Shown here: piece after piece, positions 51,885 through 61,122 of the stretch
Numbering within the stretch: position 1 is the stretch's first letter
Layout of the letters: every line of letters starts with the position of its first letter
DNA from: Panacagrimonas sp041603235
GTDB lineage: Bacteria; Pseudomonadota; Gammaproteobacteria; Nevskiales; Nevskiaceae
DNA length: 64,000 nt
NCBI GenBank assembly: GCA_041603235.1
Contig: JBFIES010000007.1
Span: forward strand, 177,381 to 241,380
Reading direction: 5' to 3'
The notes under the pieces: generated by a model
Seen by the model: only the letters and a program-made list of their open reading frames with translations
Databases searched by the model: none
What the model was told of the DNA's origin: nothing
Program-made: the position numbers and the translations under genes

Positions 51885-53639
51885 ATGAGGCATAAATTTT
51901 CTCCGCGATTCCTGATTTCAAAATGCCTGTTGGCAGTTTGCTGCGCGCTCATTTCCAACGCTGCGCTTGCACAGACCGCCATCTCCGCAGAACGAGTCAA
52001 TTCCGTGCTGAACCTGGACCGGCAACTCTTTGAGCTGGAGTCTGCTCAAACGCCGGACAAATATCCCCTGAATGTTTTTATCGGCAGCGAGCGCAATGAG
52101 CTGCGCCTGCGCAAGGTTCGCGTGCGCATTGATGAGCTTCATTCGCGCGAGTACGAATACGCCCAATCCGAGTGGCAGGCCATTGCCAATGGCGCGGTGC
52201 ACCCGGCCTGGTCTGGCCGAGTCGCGGCCGGGGATCACCGTCTGCGCGTCGAGGTCTACGCGCGGGCATTGGATGCTGATCCAACTGATCCGCGCGCGGT
52301 TGAGTGGATTGACCAGACCATTACTGTCAGCGAAGAGGAAAATCTCGAAATTACGCTCATACAGAAACGCTTTGGTGGGGCTGAGATCAAGGTGAAGTCC
52401 TGGCCGGGCTCAGCGCGCGCTGCTAATCACCCCTGGCTGCGTGCTGCACAGTACTGGCTCTGGTCGGATCGCCCGTATCTCGCAGCCAGAATCCTTTCCA
52501 GGCAGCGCGGCGCCGGTACCGCCTTACCTGCTGAGTACAGCGCGCTCGCGCAACAGAGTGTTCAGCAGTTCGTGGGCGCCCAATCGCTTGCAGAAAGTTC
52601 TGCGCTTCTGGAACGCGCCCGCATGCTTGAGAGTGCGACGGCACAGCTACAGACCGGTAATGCCGCTGCCTTGCTCGCGCTCGCCGATCAGGAGGCAAAA
52701 TCAGAGCCCTTGTGGGTGGTGCGTGACAACGCAAACCTTCTGTTGGGTTATCACTTCCTGCGCGGCGGACAGGTCAAGCAAGCGCGCGAAGCCCTAGGCA
52801 AAGTTCGCAGCCCGGGACCGCACGCCCATGAAGCCATGCTCGGCTACGGCTGGACGTTTCTGCTCGATGAACTGGCGCCCGATGCATGGGCCTCATCTGC
52901 AGACACATCACATCCGAACTTTGTCCTGGCTGCCGCACAGGCGAGCGCTTCCGACTCCGGACAACTGGACGATGAAGACCGCGAAGACGCGCTGCGCAGC
53001 GCCCTGGTGCCGTGGACCGAACTGATCGGTGCCGATGTCCTGGACATTGCCGCACAGGAAGGCGCACTGGCTGTCGCATGGGCACTGGATGAACTCGACA
53101 CCGGCGAGCAGGCCCACACCTACTATGAGCGCTCTGCCGCGCAACTGGCCGGCGCGCGCGGTCTGCTGTCACAGGCCATGGAACACGTTGCCAGTGGGCA
53201 CGCCGCGAAGGCCTTTGCCGATGGCCTGAATGATGAAAGCAGCGGCTGGAAAGCCTGGCTGTCCGACCTGCCCTATGCCAGCGACACGCGCTATCTCAAG
53301 GCATTGCTCAAGTCCCCAAATTTCGTAGATCAGCTGGATGACTTCAGGGCCGCTCAACTGCTAGCGGACGAACTCGCGGCCTGTGAGAAGCGCGCCCTGG
53401 ACCTGCCACAGAGCACGACTGCAGGCACGCTGGTGCGACAGGTAGCGCAGGCACGCAAGGATCATGAGCCGCAGCTGTTCAGCACACGAACCCTGATGGA
53501 ACGTACAGCGCTGGATTTGCTACGCGATACCAAGGCGCGCATTGAGCGCTATCTGGCTTATGCACATTTCGCAATGGCGCGTCACTACGACAGTGAGCCC
53601 GAACCCGAATTCGAGATCATCAAAGGAGACGCATCTTGA
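51885..53639 (+). CDS. exported helical-repeat (TPR-like) protein 1
   Basis: About 584 residues with a signal peptide (KFSPRFLISKCLLAVCCALISNAALAQ). A beta-rich N-terminal region (to about 170) is followed by helical repeats: AQYWLWSDRPYLAARILSRQRG, LLLGYHFLRGGQVKQAREALGKVRSPGPHAHEAMLGYGWTFL. Periplasmic or outer-membrane-associated scaffold is the best guess. ATG 51885 fits the signal peptide best; 51873 is possible. First gene of a five-gene set behind a sigma-54/ANTAR leader. Related TPR genes often accompany ExbB/ExbD/TonB genes, none of which is in the window. Confidence 0.75.
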   Translation: MRHKFSPRFLISKCLLAVCCALISNAALAQTAISAERVNSVLNLDRQLFELESAQTPDKYPLNVFIGSERNELRLRKVRVRIDELHSREYEYAQSEWQAIANGAVHPAWSGRVAAGDHRLRVEVYARALDADPTDPRAVEWIDQTITVSEEENLEITLIQKRFGGAEIKVKSWPGSARAANHPWLRAAQYWLWSDRPYLAARILSRQRGAGTALPAEYSALAQQSVQQFVGAQSLAESSALLERARMLESATAQLQTGNAAALLALADQEAKSEPLWVVRDNANLLLGYHFLRGGQVKQAREALGKVRSPGPHAHEAMLGYGWTFLLDELAPDAWASSADTSHPNFVLAAAQASASDSGQLDDEDREDALRSALVPWTELIGADVLDIAAQEGALAVAWALDELDTGEQAHTYYERSAAQLAGARGLLSQAMEHVASGHAAKAFADGLNDESSGWKAWLSDLPYASDTRYLKALLKSPNFVDQLDDFRAAQLLADELAACEKRALDLPQSTTAGTLVRQVAQARKDHEPQLFSTRTLMERTALDLLRDTKARIERYLAYAHFAMARHYDSEPEPEFEIIKGDAS

Positions 53640-56500
53640 ACGCGCGCCTCAACGTTTGGGCCCTCGCGGTGTTGCTGAGTTGCAGCAGTGCGCAGGCCGC
53701 GTTCTGGGATACGCCGCCATCGACTGTGAGCAGCACTGCAAGCAGCAACCGGCTCAAGGAGAACGGTTATCTTCGCGTCCGCACCAGCAGCATCCTGAAA
53801 GTTGAACCGGGCGACCCGGTACCCGCCGATGCACGCGCGGCCATCGCAGAGTATGACCGCATGCTCTCCCTGCCGATGGATGCCATTGCACCGGAAATGC
53901 GTGCCGAGGCGCTACGCCGGGCCGCAGACCTGCGCGTGCAGATTGCCGATGCTGACGCGTCCAAGGGCGAGGGCTTTCACGTCAAGGAAGTGCGGCGCGC
54001 CGTCGCCGGATACAACCGAGTCCTGCAGGATTACCCGGGTCACGCCAACAATGATCGGGTGCTGTATCAGCTCGCACGCGCGCATCAGCTGATCAACGAG
54101 TTTGACCCGGCGGTCGATGCGCTGATGCAGATCGCCTTGAATCACCCGGGGTCTGTCCGCGCTGCCGATGCCAGTTTCCGTGCAGCGGAAATGCTGTTTG
54201 CCAAGCAACGCTATGCAGAAGCACAGCCGGCTTATGAAGCGCTTCTGGCCCATGGCGACAGCACGCCCTACTTCGAGCTGGCCCAGTACAAGTATGCCTG
54301 GTCACTGTACAAGCAATCACAGTTCGAACGCGCAGCCGAGGTCTTCCTGGGCCTGCTCGATCAGGACCTGCCCGAAGGCACGCTGGAAGATGCCGCTCAA
54401 GCCTTGGCCGCTGTGGAAGCGCACAAGTCAGAGCGTGCCAGTGAATCCCTTCGAATCACCGCACTGTGCTTCGCCGCACTGGGTGGCGGACCTGCCTTGA
54501 GCGAGTATTTTGCCGCCCAGCCCAAGCCCTCCAGGATGGAAACCCTGGTCTACTCGGCGCTGGGCGACGCCTTGATAGAGAAGCAGCGCTATACCGACGC
54601 GGCAGGCACCTACCTGGCATTTGTTGAACGCCACCCCGATCATCGCCGCGCACCCGCGTTTTCGGAATCCGCGATCACCGCCTATCAGCGTGGTGGGTTC
54701 TCTGAACTTGCTACCGCTCAGATCGAGGGCTACGCGATCAAGTACGAGCCGAGTGCCAGCTACTGGACAAGCCGCGAAGCAGACGCCCAGGTACTGGCAA
54801 AGGTACGCAGCTATCAAGACGATCTGGGCCGTCTTTTCCAGGTCATGGGACAAAATGCCAGCGACCCTGCACAGCGTCGGCAGGCCTATCTCAAGGCTGC
54901 CCAGTGGTATGAGCGCAGCCTTGCGCAATTCCCGAACGACAAGCGCACCGCCCAAACGAGTCTGCTCCTGGCCGATGCCTGGCTGGAAGCCGGTGAGCTG
55001 GAAAAATCAGCGCAGCAGTACGAACGCACGGCCTACGATCTTCCAAGCCATGCGGGATCGCCAGTCGCGGCACTGGGTGCAGTACAAACCTGGCAGCGCC
55101 TCACCCGGCAATTGCCAGCGCAAGAGCAGGCCACCCCGCGACGCGCGTCCATTGCGGCCAGCCAGAAACTGGGCGAGACGTTTCCGAATCATCCGCAGCG
55201 TTCACAGGTGCTGATGACGGCTGCTGAAGATCTTTATCTTCTCGGTGACCTGGACGAAGCTGTCACCACTGCTGAACGGGTTCTGGCTTCTGGTCCAAAG
55301 CCAGCCCTGCAGCTCGGCGCCCTGGGCATCATTGCCGATACGCGCTTTGCGGCGAATCGCTACGAGGAAGCTGAAACCGCATACGCCAGAATGTTGAAAC
55401 TACCAGCGGCTTCTACAGAAGAACGCGGCAAGTTGTTCGATCAAATGGCGGCCAGTGTCTACAAACAGGGCGAGACGGCCCGCGAGACCGGCGACCTGCG
55501 CAGTGCTGCGCAACATTTCCAGCGTGTAGCGAGCGTCGCACCGGGTGCAGCCATTCGCGATACCGCTGACTTTGATGCGGCTTCCGCGCTCTACGAACTT
55601 GAAGACTGGCCTGCTGCGGTCACAGCTCTGGAGCGCTTTACCAAGCGCTATCCGGACCATCGTCTGCTTGCTGATGCAGACAAGAAGCTCGGACGCGCCT
55701 ATCAGGAAAACAAGATGCCAGACCGCGCCGCCCAAACCTTCGAACGCATTGCCAGGCGCGACACAGAGAATGCGGATACCCGCCGCGTCGCCTCGTGGAC
55801 TGCGGCGGAACTGTATGACGAAGCGGGTCAGTACGGGCGCAGCCTGCAGGCATGGAGCCACTACGTGAGCCACTACCCTTCGCCGCTGGATGAAGCCATG
55901 CAGGCACGCCTGCGGCTGGCACAGATTAATTCGGAGAAGCTCAAGGACAGCACAGCACATCGTCATTGGCTGACCGCGATGGTTGAGGCCGATCGCGCAG
56001 CGGGCAGCAGCAACACGCAGCTGTCGCGCCGTGCGGCAGCCGAATCCAGTCTGGAGCTGGGCCGAATGGATGCGGTCAAGGCAAAAGCCGTCATTCTCAA
56101 ATCGCCGCTGGCCTCATCACTGGCCGCGCGCAAGGCGCTGACGGAATCCTCCATTCGTGCATTTGAGTACGCATCGAATTTTGATTTTGCAGACATCACC
56201 AGTGCTGCCACGTTCGAGCTTGCCGCGGTCTACTGGGAATTCAGTCGCGCCTTGCTGGCTTCCGAGCCGCCGCAGGATCTCGCTGGCGAAGCCGCCCAGC
56301 AATATGTACTGCTGCTCGAAGAACAGGCTTATCCCTTCGAGGAGAAAGCCATCACCGCGCATGAGATCAATCTTGGGCGCGTGCGCAACGGAACCTGGAA
56401 CACACATATCGGAATGAGCGTCGATGAGCTCGGACGCCTGTCGCCGGCGCAGTACGCCAAGAAGGAACGCCGCGAGGATCTCTATGAACAACTGGACTAA
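53636..56500 (+). CDS. large exported TPR protein 2
   Basis: A 954-residue protein with a signal peptide (WALAVLLSCSSAQA) and at least ten TPR or Sel1-like helical pairs, for example VLYQLARAHQLINEFDPAVDALMQIALNHPG and ADKKLGRAYQENKMPDRAAQTFERIARRD. Start is TTG at 53636, supported by AAAGGAG 7 bases upstream and a 4-base overlap with gene 1. Probably a periplasmic protein-protein scaffold. The extreme length and repeat number suggest it holds a large envelope complex. Confidence 0.82.
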   Translation: MNARLNVWALAVLLSCSSAQAAFWDTPPSTVSSTASSNRLKENGYLRVRTSSILKVEPGDPVPADARAAIAEYDRMLSLPMDAIAPEMRAEALRRAADLRVQIADADASKGEGFHVKEVRRAVAGYNRVLQDYPGHANNDRVLYQLARAHQLINEFDPAVDALMQIALNHPGSVRAADASFRAAEMLFAKQRYAEAQPAYEALLAHGDSTPYFELAQYKYAWSLYKQSQFERAAEVFLGLLDQDLPEGTLEDAAQALAAVEAHKSERASESLRITALCFAALGGGPALSEYFAAQPKPSRMETLVYSALGDALIEKQRYTDAAGTYLAFVERHPDHRRAPAFSESAITAYQRGGFSELATAQIEGYAIKYEPSASYWTSREADAQVLAKVRSYQDDLGRLFQVMGQNASDPAQRRQAYLKAAQWYERSLAQFPNDKRTAQTSLLLADAWLEAGELEKSAQQYERTAYDLPSHAGSPVAALGAVQTWQRLTRQLPAQEQATPRRASIAASQKLGETFPNHPQRSQVLMTAAEDLYLLGDLDEAVTTAERVLASGPKPALQLGALGIIADTRFAANRYEEAETAYARMLKLPAASTEERGKLFDQMAASVYKQGETARETGDLRSAAQHFQRVASVAPGAAIRDTADFDAASALYELEDWPAAVTALERFTKRYPDHRLLADADKKLGRAYQENKMPDRAAQTFERIARRDTENADTRRVASWTAAELYDEAGQYGRSLQAWSHYVSHYPSPLDEAMQARLRLAQINSEKLKDSTAHRHWLTAMVEADRAAGSSNTQLSRRAAAESSLELGRMDAVKAKAVILKSPLASSLAARKALTESSIRAFEYASNFDFADITSAATFELAAVYWEFSRALLASEPPQDLAGEAAQQYVLLLEEQAYPFEEKAITAHEINLGRVRNGTWNTHIGMSVDELGRLSPAQYAKKERREDLYEQLD

Positions 56501-57167
56501 TACGATGCCCCGCCGATCTGGCCTATACGCCTTGCTGGCCAGTCTGGTTTTGACCGCTTGCGCGCCCGGCCCGGCCCGTCGCCCCGGCAGCACGTCCCCG
56601 CCTGCGCCGACGGTTCAGCCATCTGCCGCTCAGCCCAGCGCCGAGAATGCTGATGTCACCGTTCCGCTTGCAGAACGATTCGCGGCCGCTCTGGAACTCA
56701 TGAAGTCGCGCCAATACGAATCTGCCCGCGACGCCCTGCTGGCTCTGAGCACAGAGTTTCCGAAATTGTCCGGGCCCAAAACCGACCTGGGCATCGTCTA
56801 TGCCCAACTCGATCAGCCGGGCAAGGCACTGGAGCAGCTCAAGAGCGCTGTCTCACTCAAACCCGACAATGCCATCGCATGGAACTGGATTGGCATTCTG
56901 CAACGAGAAGCCGGTCAATACGGCGCTGCAGAGCAGGCATACCAAAAAGCCCTGCAGGCCCGCCCGGACTATGCCGACGCGCAATTCAATCTCGCCATCC
57001 TCTACGACCTGGCGATGAATAAGCCGCTCAAGGCGCTGCAGGCCTATCAGGCCTTTCAGAAGCTGACACGGGAAGAAGACCTGATCGTCGCCGCCTGGAT
57101 TCGGAAGATCGAATCTGGACTCGAACAAAGCAGTACCACCACTCACCTTGCAGAGGTTTCTCCATGA
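56484..57167 (+). CDS. TPR lipoprotein 3
   Basis: About 227 residues. The signal ends SLVLTAC, a lipobox at about Cys26; a Pro/Ser-rich linker follows, then three TPRs (SGPKTDLGIVYAQLDQPGKALEQLKSAVSLKP, NAIAWNWIGILQREAGQYGAAEQAYQKALQARP, YADAQFNLAILYDLAMNKPLKALQAYQAF). ATG 56484 has GAGGA at 5 bases and overlaps the previous gene by 17 bases; ATG 56505 is the alternative. PilF/NlpI-like in layout. Confidence 0.82.
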   Translation: MNNWTNTMPRRSGLYALLASLVLTACAPGPARRPGSTSPPAPTVQPSAAQPSAENADVTVPLAERFAAALELMKSRQYESARDALLALSTEFPKLSGPKTDLGIVYAQLDQPGKALEQLKSAVSLKPDNAIAWNWIGILQREAGQYGAAEQAYQKALQARPDYADAQFNLAILYDLAMNKPLKALQAYQAFQKLTREEDLIVAAWIRKIESGLEQSSTTTHLAEVSP

Positions 57168-57472
57168 AAAATTTGATTGTTGCCACCGCTCTGATGCTGC
57201 CAATGACCATCGCTGCAGAGTCAAAACCCGAGGCTGCTGAGGCAGCGGCGGATCTTCAGCAGATGGGGATCACGGTCATGGGTGACCAGGATGCTCCACT
57301 CGGACTTTTTCTTGCGCCGTGGAAAGAAGAGACACGTGCAGATGTATTGCAGGCACCTGGCGTGCATGACCAGCCTGCCACGGCTTTACGGGCGGAAGGC
57401 TATGCGCGAGCCACTCAATACTATGCCGTGGGACGGGCCTATCGCAGCGAGCGCCTGATGCGAAACCACTAG
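57164..57472 (+). CDS. small exported protein of the TPR operon
   Basis: A 102-residue protein with a signal peptide (MKNLIVATALMLPMTIAAES). The mature part includes VMGDQDAPLGLFLAPWKEE and ARATQYYAVGRAYRSERLM. No family recognised. It overlaps the TPR lipoprotein by 4 bases, so it is very likely part of the same complex. Confidence 0.7.
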   Translation: MKNLIVATALMLPMTIAAESKPEAAEAAADLQQMGITVMGDQDAPLGLFLAPWKEETRADVLQAPGVHDQPATALRAEGYARATQYYAVGRAYRSERLMRNH

Positions 57473-57501
57473 CCGCTGATTCGACACAGGCATGCCATCA
57501 A

Positions 57502-57531
57502 CTGCCCGGGGCCAATTGCAGCCCCGGGCAG
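57502..57531 (+). terminator. strong GC hairpin after the TPR operon core
   Basis: CTGCCCGGGGC and GCCCCGGGCAG form perfect 11-base arms around CAATTGCA, 29 bases after the stop codon. No T-run follows on the plus strand, so it may be a Rho-dependent or stabilising 3' structure. Confidence 0.5.
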
Positions 57532-57590
57532 ATGGCCGGCCTAACAAGACCTCGCACACATTTCATGTTGCCGCCCAATTGAGAACCATT

Positions 57591-57920
57591 ATGAACGGAC
57601 GTCACCCCAGATTGATCTTCTTCAGCCTTTGCGCTTCTCTGCTGCCCTTGCCTGCCGCGGCCACCGAAATCCTGGGCTGCGCCAGCGATGATCGCTTCGC
57701 CGTAACACCGAGCGACAAACTGCGGTGTGAAGGCCGCAACGGCGAGCTCTCAAGCACCTTGATCGACCTGTATGCGGCAGGCTGGCGCCTGATTGACACT
57801 GAGTTCTACGACAAGGATCGCCAGGTCTTTTATCTGGAGAACGAGACTGCACCCGCCGCGGATTCGGCGGTGTCAGAGCCGCTGGCCGACGCACCCGCCA
57901 GCACAACGGAAAAAGAATAG
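57591..57920 (+). CDS. small exported protein with two cysteines
   Basis: About 109 residues: signal peptide (IFFSLCASLLPLPAAAT), a compact domain EILGCASDDRFAVTPSDKLRCEGRNGELSSTLIDLYAAGWRLIDTEFYD whose two Cys could pair, and a disordered Ala/Ser/Glu tail. ATG 57591 is chosen because the signal peptide begins there; the frame opens at 57492 inside the GC hairpin region. No family recognised. It may belong to the TPR operon by read-through, or be separate. Confidence 0.6.
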   Translation: MNGRHPRLIFFSLCASLLPLPAAATEILGCASDDRFAVTPSDKLRCEGRNGELSSTLIDLYAAGWRLIDTEFYDKDRQVFYLENETAPAADSAVSEPLADAPASTTEKE

Positions 57921-57950
57921 CTTCCGCGGCTTGCAGGCGCGGCGTCAGGT

Positions 57951-58949
57951 TCAAACCTGACGTACGCGAAAGCTCCCCTGCAATCGCACGCGCTTCTTCA
58001 TGGCTGCCGTCATTTCGATGCTGCCATCCTCCAGCACAACCAGCACCAGACTCAGGCCCAGCTTGCGGGCAAAGCTGAGCCACTGCCCGGGGCCGGCAAC
58101 ATACAGCGCCGCACCGCCTGCTTCCGCCAGGAATCCATCGCGATGCACAACCGTCAACGAGCGGATACCTTGTGCGGGCATGCCGCTAGATGGATCCAGC
58201 AGGTGCGAGTAACGGCGCCCCTCGTGGAAGAAAAAACGTTGATCATCGCCGTGCGTGTTGACCGATTCATCTTTTGCCGAGATGGTCCCGAGCAAACGTG
58301 GCAAAGCCGGATCCGAATCAGGCAAACGAATACCAATGCGCCATGAGCGCGAGCCACGTGCTCCGCGCACGGCAAGGTTGCCACCTGCGTCAATAACCGC
58401 GTTCTCAAAACCGCTACGGGCCAGCTGATCGAGCGCCTCGTCAACTATCCAGCCTTTCGCGATACCGCCAAAGTCCCAGGCGACCCCTCGGGCCGGGCCG
58501 TAATGCGACCCACCATCGTAAGCAGGTGCCTTTTGAATTGCCGAACACAAATCAGCAACTTGCTGGGCGTCCGGCGGCGAATGCGGGTCGGCGGCAATAT
58601 CGTGGAAGCCCCAGAGCTGCACCAGATTGGCGATGCGCGGCTCGTACAAACCATTGGTAGCCTGTCGTATAGCCCAGGCCCTGGCAAACAGAGAGCGCAT
58701 CTGCACTGGAATCTCCGCGGCTTCCCCGCGAGCAAGACTGGCATTGATCAGAGACAGGTCGCCGTCGCTCCATGGCCACCAATGGCGACCGAATATCTGG
58801 AGCTTCTCCTCGATCTGCGAGATGACACCAACCGCATCGTCGCGCGTCAGACCCTGATGGGGCAGAACCACATTCACGGAGACTTCCGTGCCCATCGCGA
58901 AGAAGGACAGCTTGACCTGGGGAGGTGATCGTTTCAGCCAGGATTTCAT
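57951..58949 (-). CDS. apbE: FAD:protein FMN transferase
   Basis: About 332 residues of the ApbE family, which attaches FMN covalently to Thr in exported flavoproteins. Seen are FFAMGTEVSVNV, VAWDFGGIAKGWIVDEALDQL, VIDAGGNLAVRG and YSHLLDPSSGMPAQGIRSLTVVH. The usual metal-site sequence ADALST near the end reads AEAGGA, so activity may be altered. No good signal peptide is seen at the chosen start, ATG 58949; earlier in-frame starts exist up to 58991. A terminator separates it from the genes that it should serve. Confidence 0.88.
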   Translation of the reverse strand: MKSWLKRSPPQVKLSFFAMGTEVSVNVVLPHQGLTRDDAVGVISQIEEKLQIFGRHWWPWSDGDLSLINASLARGEAAEIPVQMRSLFARAWAIRQATNGLYEPRIANLVQLWGFHDIAADPHSPPDAQQVADLCSAIQKAPAYDGGSHYGPARGVAWDFGGIAKGWIVDEALDQLARSGFENAVIDAGGNLAVRGARGSRSWRIGIRLPDSDPALPRLLGTISAKDESVNTHGDDQRFFFHEGRRYSHLLDPSSGMPAQGIRSLTVVHRDGFLAEAGGAALYVAGPGQWLSFARKLGLSLVLVVLEDGSIEMTAAMKKRVRLQGSFRVRQV

Positions 58950-59094
58950 GTTCTGCGGCAGGTTCCGGCAAATAGCGGAAAACCAGCGCAAGACGATTGG
59001 AACAGATCACGTTTGCTCATCCAGAGTTCGTCATCCAGAAAGTTCGAGCCCAGGCTGTTCAAAGCATTTTCAATGCCATCGCGTGCGCGCAAAT

Positions 59095-59125
59095 GAAAAG
59101 AGCGCGGGCCAACTGGCCCGCGCTC
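59095..59125 (-). terminator. Rho-independent terminator after the EF-hand gene
   Basis: On the minus strand GAGCGCGGGCC and GGCCCGCGCTC are perfect arms around AGTT, followed by TTTT. It marks the end of the operon that starts with the DUF3034 gene, 28 bases after the EF-hand stop; apbE expression needs read-through or its own promoter. Confidence 0.8.
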
Positions 59126-59153
59126 ACTCAAGCAAACATCGTCCAACTGCCCA

Positions 59154-59414
59154 TCAGGGAAAGTAATACTCGTCCTTGCACAACTTGCCGTCACCATTGG
59201 CATCACGCGTTGCGAAACGCTTGTCGAGTTGTCCGCCAGGCGTCACCTCCGACTTCGACAGGCAGCCGTCCTTGTCCTCATCCACTCCCGGCGCACTGAT
59301 ATGGGACACATCATCAGGTTTGAGGAAAACATTGTCGGCCTGCGCCGCTGCACTACTTGCGCCCAGCAAAAAGCCCGAAGCCATGCATACCGAGATACAA
59401 ATTCTGCTATTCAT
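59154..59414 (-). CDS. exported EF-hand protein
   Basis: An 86-residue protein with a signal peptide (ICISVCMASGFLLGASSAAAQA) and two EF-hand loops, DEDKDGCLSKSE and DANGDGKLCKDE. Each loop carries one Cys at a surface position, which could form a disulfide. ATG 59414 follows AGGAGG. Likely a periplasmic calcium-binding partner of the flavin/globin system. The frame extends to 59636 without support. Confidence 0.82.
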   Translation of the reverse strand: MNSRICISVCMASGFLLGASSAAAQADNVFLKPDDVSHISAPGVDEDKDGCLSKSEVTPGGQLDKRFATRDANGDGKLCKDEYYFP

Positions 59415-59484
59415 AAAACCTCCTGGGTCCAGAAAAAAGGGTTGGAATTGCTTCAACGTCAAAACAAGGAGATGGACCGCGCGT

Positions 59485-60291
59485 TCACAAGCGCCGGCCT
59501 GTTCGCCACCACATCCAGATGCCGCTGATGGCAAGCAGGATCGCCATGACGCCAATGGTGTTGATGACGTACACCCCACCACGCCCGAAGATTGCGCCAC
59601 TGTGCGCATCCACCAATACATGTTCGAGCGTGACAAACGGCCTGGACAACGGCAGGAGCCGCTCTCTTTCAGCCTCCGGCAAGGCAGCTTCGCCTGACCA
59701 AACTACGCCAGTCGGATCAACTGGCGCCCAACTCAAACCCGCATCGCGGGTGATGTAGGCGTCCAGGTCCTGCACAACAACAGAGCCCGGAACATCTGGC
59801 TTGCTTCCGATGCGACGCACGGCGGATACCGGGAGAATCGGCGGATGCATGTCATCAAATCGCTCGCCAGTTTCGGTCACCACCGCAACAGATGCCGGCG
59901 TTGCAATGAACAACAGCGTTTGCCCCTCGCTCTGGCTTGCGACCATGCCCACCGGGGTCTGAATCGGAGGAATCAGCACTTGCGCATCCAGTGCCGTGCC
60001 CTCCGGAGTGACCGCCAGCCACTTGCGGCCAGAGGCGAAGCCCTTCTGCGGTGGTTGAGGTTCCAGGCCGTAAAGGGACATGACCCAGCTCCAGTACACC
60101 TTGTCGGTGTCGTAACCCCAGCTGGGACTTTGATTGATAAGAATCCCGCTCAAGCCAAGCCAACCCATAAAGACAAAGGCGACAAGCCCGGCGCGCTTAT
60201 GCCAGTTCCTAAGCAGGATGGTCAGATTGAACTTGCGACGCGCCGTTACCGGTCGGGCCGAAGCAGGGGCCGAAGGAGAAGCCGTCTGCAT
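59485..60291 (-). CDS. PepSY-type transmembrane protein
   Basis: About 268 residues. LLRNWHKRAGLVAFVFMGWLGLSGILINQSPSWG is the first PepSY_TM helix with its WHKR motif, and VYVINTIGVMAILLAISGIWMWWRTGR the last; between lies a 170-residue periplasmic domain. Such proteins are often linked to flavin transfer and membrane electron transport. ATG 60291 has AAAGAGAAA upstream; 60336 is possible. Lies 50 bases after the FMN-binding gene, so translation may be coupled. Confidence 0.82.
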   Translation of the reverse strand: MQTASPSAPASARPVTARRKFNLTILLRNWHKRAGLVAFVFMGWLGLSGILINQSPSWGYDTDKVYWSWVMSLYGLEPQPPQKGFASGRKWLAVTPEGTALDAQVLIPPIQTPVGMVASQSEGQTLLFIATPASVAVVTETGERFDDMHPPILPVSAVRRIGSKPDVPGSVVVQDLDAYITRDAGLSWAPVDPTGVVWSGEAALPEAERERLLPLSRPFVTLEHVLVDAHSGAIFGRGGVYVINTIGVMAILLAISGIWMWWRTGRRL

Positions 60292-60341
60292 GACTTTCTC
60301 TTTCGACGAACCGAAACTGAGTGCGTTATCGCCCATCGGAA

Positions 60342-60905
60342 TCAGGACGCCATCTTGTCCAGCATCAGGGCAGTACGCGCCATCCGCTGCATCATCTTGA
60401 CCGAATAGGTAGCGCCGCTGATGTTATCCACGCTGGTGCTGAGACCGCCCCCGGCGATCCTTGCACCCACCAGCTGCTGAAGAAAGGACGGCTGGCCGAC
60501 CTGCTCTCCACGAGACTCTCGATAAATCAGCACTTTTGCACGTGCGATGACTTCATCCTTGACCACGAACCCACATGTGGTCGGCGCGTAACCTTCCTTG
60601 CCCAACTCATCGAAAATCCAGGCCGTCTTTCCTTCCGCACGCCAGTAACGCATGCGCTGCGGCAGGGGCTGGATCATGCTGGGAATCGGGCCGCTCACTC
60701 CCATGGCCTTGGGCGCTGGAACATTTCCGCCAAAGACTTCCGCAAGGAAAACTTCCGGCTTGATGTTGAACTTGTAGAACTGCTCCAGACCACCGTTCAG
60801 ATCGGTTGCCCTGCCCGGTAGCGCAAGCGCTGCAAAAGGAAGGCTCAATAACCCTCTAACAAGGCTTCGTCGACTCAGCATTTTTTTTGAGTATGGCTGG
60901 TTCAT
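60342..60905 (-). CDS. Tat-exported FMN-binding protein (covalent flavin)
   Basis: About 187 residues. SRRSLVRGLLSLPFAALALPGRA is a twin-arginine signal. The C-terminal FMN-binding domain ends with DNISGATYS, the ApbE target D-x-x-S-G-A-T, so Thr166 should carry FMN. ATG 60905 follows AGGAG. It is probably the one-electron carrier of the exported system, with PepSY as membrane partner and ApbE as its modifying enzyme. Confidence 0.88.
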   Translation of the reverse strand: MNQPYSKKMLSRRSLVRGLLSLPFAALALPGRATDLNGGLEQFYKFNIKPEVFLAEVFGGNVPAPKAMGVSGPIPSMIQPLPQRMRYWRAEGKTAWIFDELGKEGYAPTTCGFVVKDEVIARAKVLIYRESRGEQVGQPSFLQQLVGARIAGGGLSTSVDNISGATYSVKMMQRMARTALMLDKMAS

Positions 60906-60971
60906 GTTGCTGCTCCTGATGTTTCTGATGGTTTGAAAATTCGAACTGCAGTTGGCGAGTGAGGATGTCAA

Positions 60972-61016
60972 CCGGTGTCCCGACCGGTGTCCCGATGTAT
61001 CACTTCTGGTGTCCCT
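60972..61016. repeat. tandem 12-base repeat before the FMN-binding gene
   Basis: CCGGTGTCCCGA occurs twice in direct succession (60972-60983, 60984-60995) and a partial third copy, CTGGTGTCCCTG, follows near 61006. On the minus strand this is GGGACACC three times between the globin and FMN-binding genes. The rest of 60906-61122 has no gene; a GC hairpin lies near 61080-61110. Confidence 0.5.
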
Positions 61017-61122
61017 GGTACCGGCTGGCTCCTAGGGCTCCAGCACAACATTCATAGCCCAGAAGAAAGATGCTTGAGACGGCGGCGCTCGGGACCCAAG
61101 CGCCACCGCCAGTTCCAAGCGA

